From MPNP01 sp965116235 (GTDB lineage: Bacteria; Pseudomonadota; Alphaproteobacteria; Rhodobacterales; Rhodobacteraceae): a DNA stretch of 64,000 bases. The stretch is taken from contig OZ220496.1 of the NCBI GenBank assembly GCA_965116235.1, positions 248,001 through 312,000 of the forward strand, read 5' to 3'. The notes beneath the pieces were generated by a model, which worked only from the letters and a program-made list of their open reading frames with translations, was not told the origin of the DNA and made no database searches. Positions 19,507 through 28,635 of this stretch are shown here, in pieces. The translations under genes were made by a program, and so were the position numbers. The stretch's first letter is position 1; the number at the start of each line of letters is the position of its first letter.

Positions 19507-20628
19507 TCAACGGGTCAGCTTGACACCTCTGGCCAGACTCTTGAGCTTGGCATAGGCAATTGCAGGATCGACGGACCCAAAACCTGCAAAAGTTCCGAAA
19601 CCGCAATCGGAACCGGCCATGACTCGGCGCTTGGGCATGAATTCCAAAAATCGCTCCAGCCTTTGCTGAACGACCTCGGGGTGTTCGACAAAGTTGGTCG
19701 TCGAATCAATGACGCCAGGAACCAGCACCTTGTCTTCGGGAATTTCGCCCCGCCGCTCACGAAATATGGTCCACTCATGAGCATGCCGCGGATTGGATGT
19801 CTCAAACAGCAAGTACCTTGCTCGAGATGACATCAACACGTCAAACATTTTGTCCATGCCAATATCACATGTATGGGGCCCCTCATAATTGCCCCAGCAG
19901 ATGTGCATGCGTATGCGATTTGAATCGATTCCTTCAAGTGCCTCGTTCAGCACTTCCATGTTTTGGGCCGCGACCCGAACAAACTCGTCATCCGACAGAT
20001 CCGTGAACAGCATGTGTCGTGAAAGCGCCAGATCCGGACAGTCCAGCTGCAAGTATAGACCACTTTTTGCAATGGTCCGGTATTCCTCACGCATCACTTG
20101 GCCAAGGGCATGAAGATATTCTTCCCGAGATGCATAATGGCCATTCGGCAGGAAAAGACTGATGACCCCGGGCGAGGGAGCATTCATGAACCCGGCATTG
20201 GCACCATGTTCTCGCATGGCATCCTTGAGATTGTCAATATCCTTTTGCAGATCATCAGTGCCCTTCGGCTTGATCTCGCCAACGCAATAGGGTCGGGAAT
20301 ACTTCGGTGTCCCGCCTTCGCTGGCCAGCCGCCGCAGAAATGAAGGAAACTGCAGAAGATCGGCCGGTGGCTGGCGCCGAGCATCACCCGCAAATCCGGT
20401 GTAGCGGTCCTTCACATACGTCGCATAGGAAATCTTGGAGGTTTCGCCGTCAGAAACCACGTCAATACCCGCTTCAACCTGCTTTCTGACCATTTCAAAC
20501 GTGGCTTTTCGCATGACGTCATCAAAGGCAGCCGTGTCGTACTCATCGCCCCGTTCACGAGCAAACAGCATATCCACGACCTGCTGGCTTCGTGGCAAAC
20601 TGCCGACGTGGGTGGTAAGAATGCTCAT
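19507..20628 (-). CDS. MetE-like (cobalamin-independent methionine synthase II family) zinc methyltransferase-type enzyme
   Basis: A 373-residue single-domain protein resembling the C-terminal half of MetE. It opens with TTHVGSLPRS and carries the zinc ligands as HICWGNY (His242, Cys244), LLFE (Glu276) and GSDCGFG (Cys342). Enzymes of this group use zinc to activate a thiol or transfer a methyl or alkyl group; relatives include MetE itself and epoxyalkane:coenzyme M transferase. At this size it is not a complete MetE. It is the last gene of the eleven-gene leftward operon, about 25 bp after the bicupin gene, so it more likely acts in catabolism than in methionine synthesis. ATG 20628 was chosen because it yields the family N-terminus. 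Confidence 0.82.
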   Translation of the reverse strand: MSILTTHVGSLPRSQQVVDMLFARERGDEYDTAAFDDVMRKATFEMVRKQVEAGIDVVSDGETSKISYATYVKDRYTGFAGDARRQPPADLLQFPSFLRRLASEGGTPKYSRPYCVGEIKPKGTDDLQKDIDNLKDAMREHGANAGFMNAPSPGVISLFLPNGHYASREEYLHALGQVMREEYRTIAKSGLYLQLDCPDLALSRHMLFTDLSDDEFVRVAAQNMEVLNEALEGIDSNRIRMHICWGNYEGPHTCDIGMDKMFDVLMSSRARYLLFETSNPRHAHEWTIFRERRGEIPEDKVLVPGVIDSTTNFVEHPEVVQQRLERFLEFMPKRRVMAGSDCGFGTFAGFGSVDPAIAYAKLKSLARGVKLTR

Positions 20629-20653
20629 TGACTGAGCCCCAAACACTCCTTGG

Positions 20654-21625
20654 TCATTGCCAACCCCAAGTCGGACCGGCCGGATCATCGGTACCTCTCA
20701 CTCGAAACAGGCTTGCTTCACCCGAGACGGCAGGCTCGATCTGACGAGTGGCATCAATTGCCAACAAGGCAACGTCGCCCGGAGCAAGTATTCGCGTTTC
20801 ACCGTCACAAACAACCCGCCAATGCCCTTCGGTAACCAACAGAACCTCACTGTGCTTTGTACTGTAGGATTGGTTCCGGGTACGATGCGACACAAAGCTC
20901 ACTTCAAAGCCAGGCCTGTCAACAATCATGCCTTCATTGCCAATTACCCGGACGGACAACGGGTCTGAAAGAGCAACCATGTCCCAGTAGCGAGCGACAT
21001 AATTGGAGACAACCTGTTCGGCCGTCGGTTCACCGAATGCCTTCAGCTCCTCTTCGGTCGGCAGGGGCAGGGGCTTTACACCGTCCGGCAAGGCCTCACC
21101 CTTCTTGGAATCATACAGCTTGCCCGTTTCAGCCAAGATCAGCCCATGTTCCCGGGCTTCCTCAACGACCTGTGGAGCCCATATGACTCCGCCTCCCGCA
21201 TCGTTACCTCCCAAAATGGCCAGCAGCATGCCATATTCTTGGCCAATGTTTTCAAAACCTCGAAACATTCCCGTTGGAATGTTGAAAATGTCTCCCTCTT
21301 CAAGAACGACTTCACCCGCCGTGCCATACCGTCCCCAAAAGAAGCGCCAGCGTCCCTTCAGAACGATAAAGACTTCCGCCGTGCGGTGGGAATGGAGAGA
21401 ATTGCGACACTTTGGTGGCTGCCCTGCTGCCCCGATGTTGAAGCCTGGCGTGTCGACGATGTGAACATGCTGGTCTGCACTTTCGGACACGCCCCCACCA
21501 ATGATGGTAAAGTTTTCTTTCTGATCTGACCCCGGGGTATGGGTATCAATGAACGCCGTCTTGCACGGAATGAGCTCGCCGTAGCGAACAACGCTCATGG
21601 ACCCTGTTGAAATGCTTGAATTCAT
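20654..21625 (-). CDS. Bicupin (two cupin domains), function unknown
   Basis: From ATG 21625 the protein has 323 residues and two cupin barrels. The first contains the metal-site motif SLHSHRTAEVFIVLKG (His78, His80, Glu84) followed by EGDIFNIPTGMFRGFEN. The second contains SHRTRNQSYSTKHSEVLLV, then APGDVALLAID. Dioxygenases, isomerases and sugar-binding proteins share this fold; the first domain keeps most metal ligands, the second looks degenerate. AAGGAG lies six bases upstream of the chosen start. The frame extends to 21754 but that part overlaps the preceding gene. Lying between the NTF2-like and MetE-like genes, it is probably an enzyme of the same pathway. Confidence 0.75.
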   Translation of the reverse strand: MNSSISTGSMSVVRYGELIPCKTAFIDTHTPGSDQKENFTIIGGGVSESADQHVHIVDTPGFNIGAAGQPPKCRNSLHSHRTAEVFIVLKGRWRFFWGRYGTAGEVVLEEGDIFNIPTGMFRGFENIGQEYGMLLAILGGNDAGGGVIWAPQVVEEAREHGLILAETGKLYDSKKGEALPDGVKPLPLPTEEELKAFGEPTAEQVVSNYVARYWDMVALSDPLSVRVIGNEGMIVDRPGFEVSFVSHRTRNQSYSTKHSEVLLVTEGHWRVVCDGETRILAPGDVALLAIDATRQIEPAVSGEASLFRVRGTDDPAGPTWGWQ

Positions 21626-21665
21626 CCTTTGCTCCTTGTGAACCGATTCCTGTTCATTGGCGGGT

Positions 21666-22667
21666 CTAGCCGTCATCATCAGCAGGCAAGTCGGTACCAA
21701 AATAAATCCCTTCGTCCAGACGATAGATTTGGTTCCAGATCGAGACATGATCAATCAGAATGAATTCCCTGACAATGCCGTCATGTCCGTATTCGGCGTG
21801 GGAAATGCCCATGATGTCGACAAACTGGCCGGACGGACGGCCAAACATGCCAAAACCGGAATGGTCACCGGTTAGGCGCCAACGGACAGCTGCCCTCGGC
21901 GGTCGATTGTTCTCGATCTGGCCAATGCGGTGCTCAATCCGAAAATCAGCCTCGGGAAACGAGGACCGAAACCCGATCCAGTATTTTTCGGCTTCGTCGA
22001 CGCCATGTACTGTCCGACCTTCGCTCAGATCAAGCTGACACGCACGCGCGTAGTTGTTGTAGAGATTGGACACCTCGCCTCGCATTATCTTTTGCAGATG
22101 ATCCTCATACTGAAGTCCCGGCTCAGCATCATTGCCCTTGCCTTTGTAGGGGCCTTCGACATTGAGATCCAACGGGTCCGTTCCTTCATTCGGTTCCAGC
22201 ATGAGTTCGTCGTCTTCATACGAAAGACCCAGTTGCCTGTAGATCGCTCCCTGGTCACGCACCAGCCACTCGTCATTGATCACCCAGCCATGTTTCTCGT
22301 GTCGGACGGCATGACAGTCAGCAATGATGCGATACTGAACCTCCCTGTTCTTGGGTGGTCCATACTTTCCTTCGCCCCGCTGCGTGGCCTTGGACAATAT
22401 CCGGTGCGAAGAAAACCAGCTGTCATCATCAATCTGGGCCCAGATGACATCCTCGCCTAGCAGAACCCGGTCCGGAAACTCGGCCAGCGTCTCATTGGTG
22501 GCCTGAATGACACTCTTGTTGCCAATGGCCAGACCATCAGGGGCTCGGACCTTTACATCATCATGATAGTATTGCTTGATTTTGTTGATGCCCTTTTCTT
22601 CCCAAATTTCATAGGTGATTCCCAGGATGTATTCGGGAAAGGTCGCATATCTCGGATTGTCAGACAT
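21666..22667 (-). CDS. Tandem SnoaL/NTF2-fold protein
   Basis: A 333-residue protein that appears to contain two SnoaL/NTF2-like cone folds in tandem. The first half has YYHDDVKVRAPDGLAIGN and ATNETLAEFPDRVLLGEDVI; the second has YNNYARACQLDLSEGRTVHG and YWIGFRSSFPEADFRIEHRI followed by RLTGDHSGFGMFGRPSG. These are the substrate-pocket strands of polyketide-cyclase/limonene-epoxide-hydrolase-like enzymes. No obvious catalytic assignment can be made. It overlaps the LacI gene by 8 bp and is paralogous in fold to the gene at 25845, in the same operon. Confidence 0.72.
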   Translation of the reverse strand: MSDNPRYATFPEYILGITYEIWEEKGINKIKQYYHDDVKVRAPDGLAIGNKSVIQATNETLAEFPDRVLLGEDVIWAQIDDDSWFSSHRILSKATQRGEGKYGPPKNREVQYRIIADCHAVRHEKHGWVINDEWLVRDQGAIYRQLGLSYEDDELMLEPNEGTDPLDLNVEGPYKGKGNDAEPGLQYEDHLQKIMRGEVSNLYNNYARACQLDLSEGRTVHGVDEAEKYWIGFRSSFPEADFRIEHRIGQIENNRPPRAAVRWRLTGDHSGFGMFGRPSGQFVDIMGISHAEYGHDGIVREFILIDHVSIWNQIYRLDEGIYFGTDLPADDDG

Positions 22668-23679
22668 TGGTTTCCTTACTTTTGGTCGAACTGCGAACGA
22701 TCAGGTCCCCGTCGATTTGAACCTGAAGCGGAATGGCCGCCTCCTCCTTCACCAGCTCCATCATCTTTTCGACGGTGACCGCAACCATTCTGTCAAGCGG
22801 CTGGCGTACGGTGGTCAGGTCATAGGCCGGCCAGGCGGACAGTGGAACATCGTCATACCCGACGATGGATATGTCTTCAGGTATCCTCAGGCCCAATTCG
22901 TAGCGAATTACATCCATCACGGCAAAGGCCATATGGTCATTGCCAACAAAAATTGCATCCAGGGCACCAGCATGATTGTCCAATAATTCACGGGTGGCCT
23001 CCATGGCCCGGTCGCGGTTGTACATGCCGTCAATCACCTTCACCGGCTCCATGCCATGCTCCTGCATGGACAAATAAAACCCTTTGGCTCGGTCACATCC
23101 CGTTGACGATCCTTGCCAACCGGTAATGTGAGCGATTCTCCTATGGCCGGTTTCAATCAGGTGCTCGGTTGCTTTCTTGGCCCCCTGAACATTATTTGAG
23201 GTGACTGAGGCGATTGATCGGTCGTTCTGATGGCGGTTGAACAGCATCACCGGTATATTCTGTCGCCGACATCGATCGACCAGGCTGTTCGACAGCGCCA
23301 CCGAAGCCGTAATGATGCCATCAACCTGATAGTCCATGAGTTCCTCGACCACCTTCTGGGCGTCCCGGTCGGTTCCGTTCGGTGTCAAAAAGACCAGGAT
23401 GTGATAATTCTCCTGCTTCAGCTTGAGGGAGAGCCTTTCCAGTGCCTGCGGATAAAACTGGTTGTCAAGATAGGCCACGATCAGGGCGATGATTCCAGAC
23501 TTGCCGGTAATCAGAGAGCGCGCCAAGGCGTTAGGGCGATAATTGAGTTCGTTTGCCGCCTTGCGCACCTTGTACGATGTCTGGGCCGAAACCGAACTTC
23601 CCCGTGTGAACGTTCGGCTTACGGCGGACTGGCTGACACCAGCCTTGCGGGCGACATCAACCGACGTTGCATTACTCAT
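22660..23679 (-). CDS. LacI-family transcriptional regulator of the 19.5-31 kb operon
   Basis: A 339-residue LacI/GalR regulator: N-terminal helix-turn-helix (SVDVARKAGVSQSAVSRTFT), hinge with YRPNALARSLITGKSG, then a periplasmic-binding-protein-like sensor domain (about 60-330) with GFYLSMQEHGM, AIFVGNDHMAFAVMDVIR and SIVGYDDVPLSAWPAYDLTTVRQP. It is encoded inside the operon it probably controls. The perfect palindrome at 31043-31062 upstream of the first gene has the central CG and length of a LacI-type operator, so autoregulation through that site is likely. The inducer is presumably the imported compound or a metabolite of it. Confidence 0.92.
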   Translation of the reverse strand: MSNATSVDVARKAGVSQSAVSRTFTRGSSVSAQTSYKVRKAANELNYRPNALARSLITGKSGIIALIVAYLDNQFYPQALERLSLKLKQENYHILVFLTPNGTDRDAQKVVEELMDYQVDGIITASVALSNSLVDRCRRQNIPVMLFNRHQNDRSIASVTSNNVQGAKKATEHLIETGHRRIAHITGWQGSSTGCDRAKGFYLSMQEHGMEPVKVIDGMYNRDRAMEATRELLDNHAGALDAIFVGNDHMAFAVMDVIRYELGLRIPEDISIVGYDDVPLSAWPAYDLTTVRQPLDRMVAVTVEKMMELVKEEAAIPLQVQIDGDLIVRSSTKSKETNV

Positions 23680-23715
23680 CCGAGATTTCCGTTTTGCTTG
23701 ATCCGATAGCCCCGG

Positions 23716-24480
23716 TCATCCCGCCGTCCAACCCCCATCGATAATGATATGAGTCCCGGTAACCAGACTGGATGCATCAGCCGCAAGGAACACCACGGCT
23801 CCCATGATATCCTCAAGCTCACCCAGACGCCCAAGCTTGATCTTGGACTTGATCCAGCTGACCTTCTCCGGATCTTTGAGCGTCGACTCGGTCAAGGCCG
23901 TCTTTATGAAGGTCGGGCAAATTGAATTAACCCGGATCCGCTTGGGTGCCCATTCAATGGCCATGGCCTTGGTCATGCCTTCGACGGCATGCTTGGACGC
24001 ACAATACACCGTCCGTTCAACGCCTCCTTGCAATCCCATTTGGCTTGAAATCTGAATGATCGACCCGCCGCCCAGCCGTTCCATCTGGCGAGCCGCCTCG
24101 GCGGCCAGAAAAAAGGCGCCCTTGGCATTCAGATCCATGACCACGTCGTAGTCGCTTTCCGTGGTGTCCAATGCCAGCCTATGCCGGGCCATTCCCGACG
24201 AGTTGACGACCACATCAAAGGGGTCGTGCGCCTGAAAGAACTGTCTGACCTCGTCAACTTTGCTGGCATCAAGCTGATGACCCTGTACGCTCAAGCCCTT
24301 GTCATCAAGGTTTTTGATCACTGCCTGAATCTTGACCAAATCCCTTGATGCCACGGTGACTTTGGCTCCGGCCTCAGCCAAGGCCACCGTACACGCCAAG
24401 CCAATACCTTGAGCCCCGCCTGTTACCAGTGCTCGTTTGCTGTCCAGACGAAAGGACGGTGTTGCTGGAATTTCGGTCAA
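23716..24480 (-). CDS. Short-chain dehydrogenase/reductase
   Basis: A 254-residue classical SDR. It has the cofactor loop VTGGAQGIGLA near 18-28, VNSSGMA (the NNAG-like motif), the active-site serine in IQISSQMG, the YxxxK pair in VYCASKHAV, and GTHIIIDGGWTAG at the C-terminus. Such enzymes oxidise or reduce an alcohol/ketone with NAD(P). The stop-start overlap of four bases with the HisD-like gene points to coupled translation and consecutive steps: two dehydrogenases acting on one polyol- or sugar-derived substrate. Exact substrate unknown. Confidence 0.9.
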   Translation of the reverse strand: MTEIPATPSFRLDSKRALVTGGAQGIGLACTVALAEAGAKVTVASRDLVKIQAVIKNLDDKGLSVQGHQLDASKVDEVRQFFQAHDPFDVVVNSSGMARHRLALDTTESDYDVVMDLNAKGAFFLAAEAARQMERLGGGSIIQISSQMGLQGGVERTVYCASKHAVEGMTKAMAIEWAPKRIRVNSICPTFIKTALTESTLKDPEKVSWIKSKIKLGRLGELEDIMGAVVFLAADASSLVTGTHIIIDGGWTAG

Positions 24481-25826
24481 TGCGACGCCTCCTTGCTGAG
24501 CACTTGGGAATTGCCCGACGCCGGAGTTCCGCCGTAAGGAATGTTGAGACCACCGTATCGTCGCAACCGAAGATTGGCCTGCTCGGCATGACCGACAAAC
24601 CCTTCCAGATGCGACAGGCGGGAACAGTACCGGCCGATGAAGGTGGCGGCTTCATCATTCAAAACCTTCTGGTAGCTGTGAGTCTTGAGGAATTTTCCCA
24701 CCCAAAGTCCGCCGGTGTATCGGCCGGCCCCTCTGGTCGGCAATGTATGGTTGGTACCGATGACCTTGTCACCGTTCGCCACATTCGTGCGAGGGCCCAA
24801 GAACAGTGCGCCGTAGGAGGTCAGATTGTTCAAGAACCAATCATCCCGATCAGTCATGACCTGCACGTGTTCAGAAGCCATTTCATCAGCGACCTCCAAC
24901 ATCTCGTCGTAGGTATCACACAAAACCACTTCACCATAGTCCTGCCAACTCCTGGTAGCCAAGTGAGCCGTCGGAAGAACTTCTAGAATCCGCTCAATTT
25001 CCGTCATGGTCTGTCGGGCCAGCTTGCGACTGTTGGTAACCAGGACGGCCGGGGAATTTACGCCGTGTTCCGCCTGGCCCAGCAGGTCTGTGGCACACAG
25101 TTCCGCATCAACGGTCTCGTCGGCAATGATCATGGTTTCAGTCGGTCCTGCGAAGAGATCGATCCCGACCTGACCAAACACCTGACGCTTGGCCTCGGCG
25201 ACGAACGCGTTGCCGGGTCCAACAATCATGTCCACTTGCTTCATGCTCTCGGTGCCGCAGGCCATCATCCCTATGGCCTGAGCACCGCCCACGATGTAAA
25301 TCTCGTGCCCGCCGCCAAAATGAATCGCGGCCACAACAGCCGGATTCGGCTGACCCTGATAAGGGGGCGTGGTGACGACAATCCTCGGAACCTGGGCGAC
25401 CGTCGCAGTTACGACAGACATATGGGCGGATGCCACCATCGGAAACTTGCCGCCGGGAACATAACATCCGACGGACTGAACCGGAATGTTCCTGTGGCCG
25501 AGAATGATCCCTGGAATGGGTTCCACCTCTATGTCCTTCATTGATTCTCTTTGAGCCTGAGCAAAATCCCGGACCTGCTTCTGGGCAAACTTGATGTCGT
25601 GAATCACCTGATCGGGAAGCTGATTGACCAGGCTTCGGATTTCATCGTCTCGCAGTCGAAAGGACGTCGGGGAAAAATCGTCCAGCCGCTTCGAATACAT
25701 TCGAACCGCATCATCCCCTTCCTGCTTGATTTTCGCCAGCATTCCGGCGACAATCTCGGCCACCTTCCTATCGTCGGCCGTTTTTTGTTCCGCGGATCTG
25801 CCTTTTTTCAAACGTTCAATCACCAA
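24477..25826 (-). CDS. Histidinol-dehydrogenase-family NAD-dependent dehydrogenase (probably catabolic)
   Basis: This 449-residue protein belongs to the HisD family, whose members oxidise a primary alcohol to the acid in two NAD-dependent steps with zinc. Typical stretches are GCYVPGGKFPMVASAHMSVV, IYIVGGAQAIGMMACGTESM, VGPGNAFVAEAKRQVFGQVG, DLFAGPTETMIIAD, LLGQAEHGVNSPA with the catalytic Glu-His, and NHTLPTRGAGRYTGGL. No his genes are near, and it lies in an ABC-importer operon. HisD paralogues such as HpsN (sulfopropanediol 3-dehydrogenase) act in catabolism, so a similar alcohol-to-carboxylate role is likely; the substrate is inference. Confidence 0.85.
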   Translation of the reverse strand: MVIERLKKGRSAEQKTADDRKVAEIVAGMLAKIKQEGDDAVRMYSKRLDDFSPTSFRLRDDEIRSLVNQLPDQVIHDIKFAQKQVRDFAQAQRESMKDIEVEPIPGIILGHRNIPVQSVGCYVPGGKFPMVASAHMSVVTATVAQVPRIVVTTPPYQGQPNPAVVAAIHFGGGHEIYIVGGAQAIGMMACGTESMKQVDMIVGPGNAFVAEAKRQVFGQVGIDLFAGPTETMIIADETVDAELCATDLLGQAEHGVNSPAVLVTNSRKLARQTMTEIERILEVLPTAHLATRSWQDYGEVVLCDTYDEMLEVADEMASEHVQVMTDRDDWFLNNLTSYGALFLGPRTNVANGDKVIGTNHTLPTRGAGRYTGGLWVGKFLKTHSYQKVLNDEAATFIGRYCSRLSHLEGFVGHAEQANLRLRRYGGLNIPYGGTPASGNSQVLSKEASH

Positions 25827-25844
25827 TTCGTGTTTTCCTTCCTT

Positions 25845-26354
25845 CTAGGGCTGATTGTGGTCAAACCGCTCCCATCCTTCGCCATTGAACACGTCAACCC
25901 CAAGTTGACGGAGAACATCAGGAAAGTCCACCATCACCCAGTTGTCAACAATTTTGCCGTCCTGAACCTTCCAGAAATCCATATACCGAATCCGAACCGT
26001 CTTGCCCGTTGGCCGGATACCCATGAACTCGCCCGTATGGACGGCTTCCTGCCGTCCAAAAGCCGCGGCCCACTCCCCCATGAACAAACGGGCTTCATCC
26101 ACACACACCTTCTCGGAAAAGGCAGCCTGAAAGGGCCTTTGCCAATTGTCCTGAAACTCTTTTAGGCCGTTTTTGGTCCCGCACCCAAAATTGCCCATCC
26201 ATCGAAAGGTATCGGCAAAAAATTCGCCAATATCGTCAATCCGATGGTCGTTCAGCCCTTCAACCATTTTCTCGATCACCTCCCGTGTCTGGGACGTTTT
26301 CGACAGGTCGTTGTCCTTGGTGAGTTCTCCCTGCTCAAAATTGTCTTGTGACAA
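25845..26354 (-). CDS. NTF2/SnoaL-like protein
   Basis: A 169-residue single-domain protein with the SnoaL/ester-cyclase-like pattern: an N-terminal helix (EVIEKMVEGLNDHRIDDIGE), FFADTFRWMGNFGCGTKNGL, a strand with ARLFMGEWAAAFGRQEAVHT, GEFMGIRPTGKTVRIRYMDF, and WKVQDGKIVDNWVMVDFPD. The G-x-x-PTGK-x-V motif is characteristic of SnoaL-like polyketide-cyclase relatives. It is encoded between the permease and HisD-like genes and shares its fold with the product of 21666-22667. The role may be isomerisation or hydrolysis of a pathway intermediate; no reaction can be assigned. Confidence 0.75.
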   Translation of the reverse strand: MSQDNFEQGELTKDNDLSKTSQTREVIEKMVEGLNDHRIDDIGEFFADTFRWMGNFGCGTKNGLKEFQDNWQRPFQAAFSEKVCVDEARLFMGEWAAAFGRQEAVHTGEFMGIRPTGKTVRIRYMDFWKVQDGKIVDNWVMVDFPDVLRQLGVDVFNGEGWERFDHNQP

Positions 26355-26392
26355 GGTGTTCGTCCATATCCTGCGTTTTGATAACTGTGCGG

Positions 26393-27550
26393 TCAGCCCT
26401 TGACGGCTCCGGCCGTCAGTCCACTGACGATCTGTCGCTGGAAGACCATGACAAGCAGAAACAGTGGGGCCGTGATCGAAACCGCTGCCGCCACCGCCTC
26501 GACCTGGTCCGTCATGGTCGTCTCACGGTTGAAATATCCCGTAATGGCGGGAACCATGGTCTGGTTTTGGCTGTCGAGCAAGAGCGACGTAACCAGATAG
26601 TCGTTGTAGGCAAGCAGAAAGCTGAAAAGACCCGTGGTGATGACGCCAGGCCACATGACCGGCATGATGACCCACCAGAAGGCTTTCAAGTGCGTGCAGC
26701 CGTCAACCCTTGCGGCTTCATCAAGTTCTGACGGAATATTCTGAAAAAAGGCTCTTAGCATCCAGATGGTAAACGGCTGATTGATTGAAACCAGAACCGC
26801 GATCACCGCAAGGGGCTGACCGTAGAGGGTCGGAGCATTTTCGCCAAGGAGAGGCCTGAGTATCTCGGCCGAATTTATGAACACTGGCATGTAGCCAGCA
26901 ACCAGAACCGAGTGAGGCAAGGCGCGGAAGATCAGGGCCACAATCAAGATCCAGAAGGCCAGGTTTGAACCCGAACGGGCCAGCCCATAACCCGCAAGGG
27001 TGCCAACTGTCAGCGATATTATGACAACTCCGGTGGTTACAATCAGCGAATTGTTGAAGTTGCGATAGAATTCATTTTCGACCCAGACCGACACATAATG
27101 CTCAAAGGTGAACCCGAGGATGGGTGCTCCTGCAAACCCAAGAATACCGTTGAGTGCACCCAGAACCGGCGGCAAGACGAACCCCAGCCCCAGAAAGGCG
27201 AACAGACCGACAAGGAGAGCTCCCATGACCCAGCCTAGAAAAAGCAGATTGAAGGGCGACCAGGCACGGACCAGCCTGGGAAGCCTCCGGGTTGAAAACC
27301 AGGCAATCAGGTAAATGAACCCGATCCCAGCGGCCATGTCGACAATCGACAACCCTTTTCCACTGGCCCGAGTTTCTGGCCCAAAAATAACCTTAAGGGG
27401 ATTGGCGGCAAAGGAGTCAACAGGTTCCTTGACACTCATGACGGCAATCCAGAAGATGGGAAAGGCCGCGATGATGCACCAGAATGCCACAAACGCTATG
27501 ACTCCTAGCCTGAGCGAGAGCGGCATCTGCAAAGCCTTGGGTACCGACAT
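26393..27550 (-). CDS. Carbohydrate ABC transporter permease (MalG type)
   Basis: A 385-residue inner-membrane protein. The C-terminal half is a binding-protein-dependent transport permease of the MalG type: NNSLIVTTGVVIISLTVGTL, GYGLARSG, and the cytoplasmic EAA loop as ELDEAARVDGCTHLKAFW followed by VIMPVMWPGVITTGLFSFLL. The N-terminal part is longer than usual, with extra hydrophobic segments between helix 1 and the core (around 70-140). It pairs with the permease encoded immediately upstream (1-bp overlap) to form the channel of the importer energised by the UgpC-like ATPase. Confidence 0.9.
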   Translation of the reverse strand: MSVPKALQMPLSLRLGVIAFVAFWCIIAAFPIFWIAVMSVKEPVDSFAANPLKVIFGPETRASGKGLSIVDMAAGIGFIYLIAWFSTRRLPRLVRAWSPFNLLFLGWVMGALLVGLFAFLGLGFVLPPVLGALNGILGFAGAPILGFTFEHYVSVWVENEFYRNFNNSLIVTTGVVIISLTVGTLAGYGLARSGSNLAFWILIVALIFRALPHSVLVAGYMPVFINSAEILRPLLGENAPTLYGQPLAVIAVLVSINQPFTIWMLRAFFQNIPSELDEAARVDGCTHLKAFWWVIMPVMWPGVITTGLFSFLLAYNDYLVTSLLLDSQNQTMVPAITGYFNRETTMTDQVEAVAAAVSITAPLFLLVMVFQRQIVSGLTAGAVKG

Positions 27551-28566
27551 TACAGGATCCTTGCCTTGTGGTCACGCCAGGTCTTTTGCAAAAGCGGAAT
27601 CAAGATGATCACAATGCCGACCATGGTCAGCATTGAATTGGCTGATGCACGGGTAACGGAGCGGGTTCCGGATTCATCAAGAGTCAGAAAATCATAGGTC
27701 AGCCACTGCAAGGAAATGACGTAGGATTGCGACGAGAATCCGACGATTTCCTCAAACACCCGATAACTGTCCATGAGGTGGATGAGCGAGATGAAAACGA
27801 TCAGGGGCATCAAGTGGGGAATGATGACGAACCTGAGTCTCTCAAAGCGGCTGGCACCGTCAATGATGGCACTTTCAAGCGTATCATTGTTCACCGTCTG
27901 CAAACCGGCGTAAAACACCACGAAGGCGAAGGGAGCGACATGCCAGACACGGTAGAACATCATCATCAGCTCAATCGTCCAGGCCTGAGCGAACATGGCA
28001 ATGTCCCGGGCGAGCCACCACTCCAGAAACGCCGTCAAGATCCCGTCGCCGATGAACAGCCACCGGATGGACAAAGCGCCGATGACCGGGGTGATGATAA
28101 ACGGGAGCAAGGATACGAATATGACCTGTCCCCGCACGACCTGAGTCAGGTTGTTGACTGCCAGCGCGATCAGCAGCCCCAAACCCACGGCAAGAGGCAG
28201 GGTGATCAGGGTAAACATCAGCGTAAAACGAAGAGCCTTCCAGAAGTCTATGGCCATCAGGGACGACCAGCCGAAATTCGCGAATGCCTCATCCAGTCTC
28301 AGTATGTTTCTGTAGGCTTCCCAGCCGACGAAGTTTGTTTCGGTTATGACTTCGCCACTGTCATCTAGAACAGGCTGTACAGCTCTCTCGGTAACACAGG
28401 TGGATGTCCCGAAACCCGGGGTGCAGGTCTCTACCTCAACTGTCTCATACAGGGTTGAGGTTGTGTAAAAGCTTTGAAAAAAGACGCTGACGAGAGGAAA
28501 GGCGATGAAAACCAGCATCAACAGCATTGACGGAGCAATGAAGCCGATAAATACTCTAAATTTCAC
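27550..28566 (-). CDS. Carbohydrate ABC transporter permease (MalF type)
   Basis: A 338-residue multi-spanning membrane protein. It starts with a long hydrophobic helix (FIAPSMLLMLVFIAFPLVSV), has a periplasmic loop with two cysteines (near CTPGFGTSTC), and then the transport core: FTLMFTLITLPLAVGLGLLI, FIITPVIGALSIRWLFIGDG, and an EAA-like loop as ESAIIDGASRFERLRFVIIP. This is the MalF-side permease of a CUT1-type sugar importer. It follows the binding-protein gene after a strong RNA hairpin and overlaps the next permease by one base. Confidence 0.9.
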   Translation of the reverse strand: MKFRVFIGFIAPSMLLMLVFIAFPLVSVFFQSFYTTSTLYETVEVETCTPGFGTSTCVTERAVQPVLDDSGEVITETNFVGWEAYRNILRLDEAFANFGWSSLMAIDFWKALRFTLMFTLITLPLAVGLGLLIALAVNNLTQVVRGQVIFVSLLPFIITPVIGALSIRWLFIGDGILTAFLEWWLARDIAMFAQAWTIELMMMFYRVWHVAPFAFVVFYAGLQTVNNDTLESAIIDGASRFERLRFVIIPHLMPLIVFISLIHLMDSYRVFEEIVGFSSQSYVISLQWLTYDFLTLDESGTRSVTRASANSMLTMVGIVIILIPLLQKTWRDHKARIL

Positions 28567-28589
28567 CAGTTCTCTTTCAGTGCCGATGG

Positions 28590-28628
28590 GTTCGGGAGGG
28601 GGCAGTTGCCTGCCCCCCCCAAACGAAC
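28590..28628 (-). promoter_or_regulatory. Intercistronic RNA hairpin after the binding-protein gene
   Basis: Between the solute-binding-protein stop and the first permease start the minus-strand RNA can form a G/C stem of 8 bp (bases 28610-28617 with 28598-28605) closed by a four-base GCAA loop, with a second short outer pairing of GTTCG and CGAAC at 28624-28628 and 28590-28594. Hairpins here are known in ABC operons to stabilise the upstream mRNA or attenuate downstream transcription, giving more binding protein than permease. No long T-run follows, so a full terminator is unlikely. Confidence 0.65.
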
Positions 28629-28635
28629 CGTTATG

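Noticed and set aside
24477..25826. Calling the HisD-like gene hisD of histidine biosynthesis
   Set aside because: No other his genes nearby and it is embedded in an importer operon with an SDR and LacI regulator.
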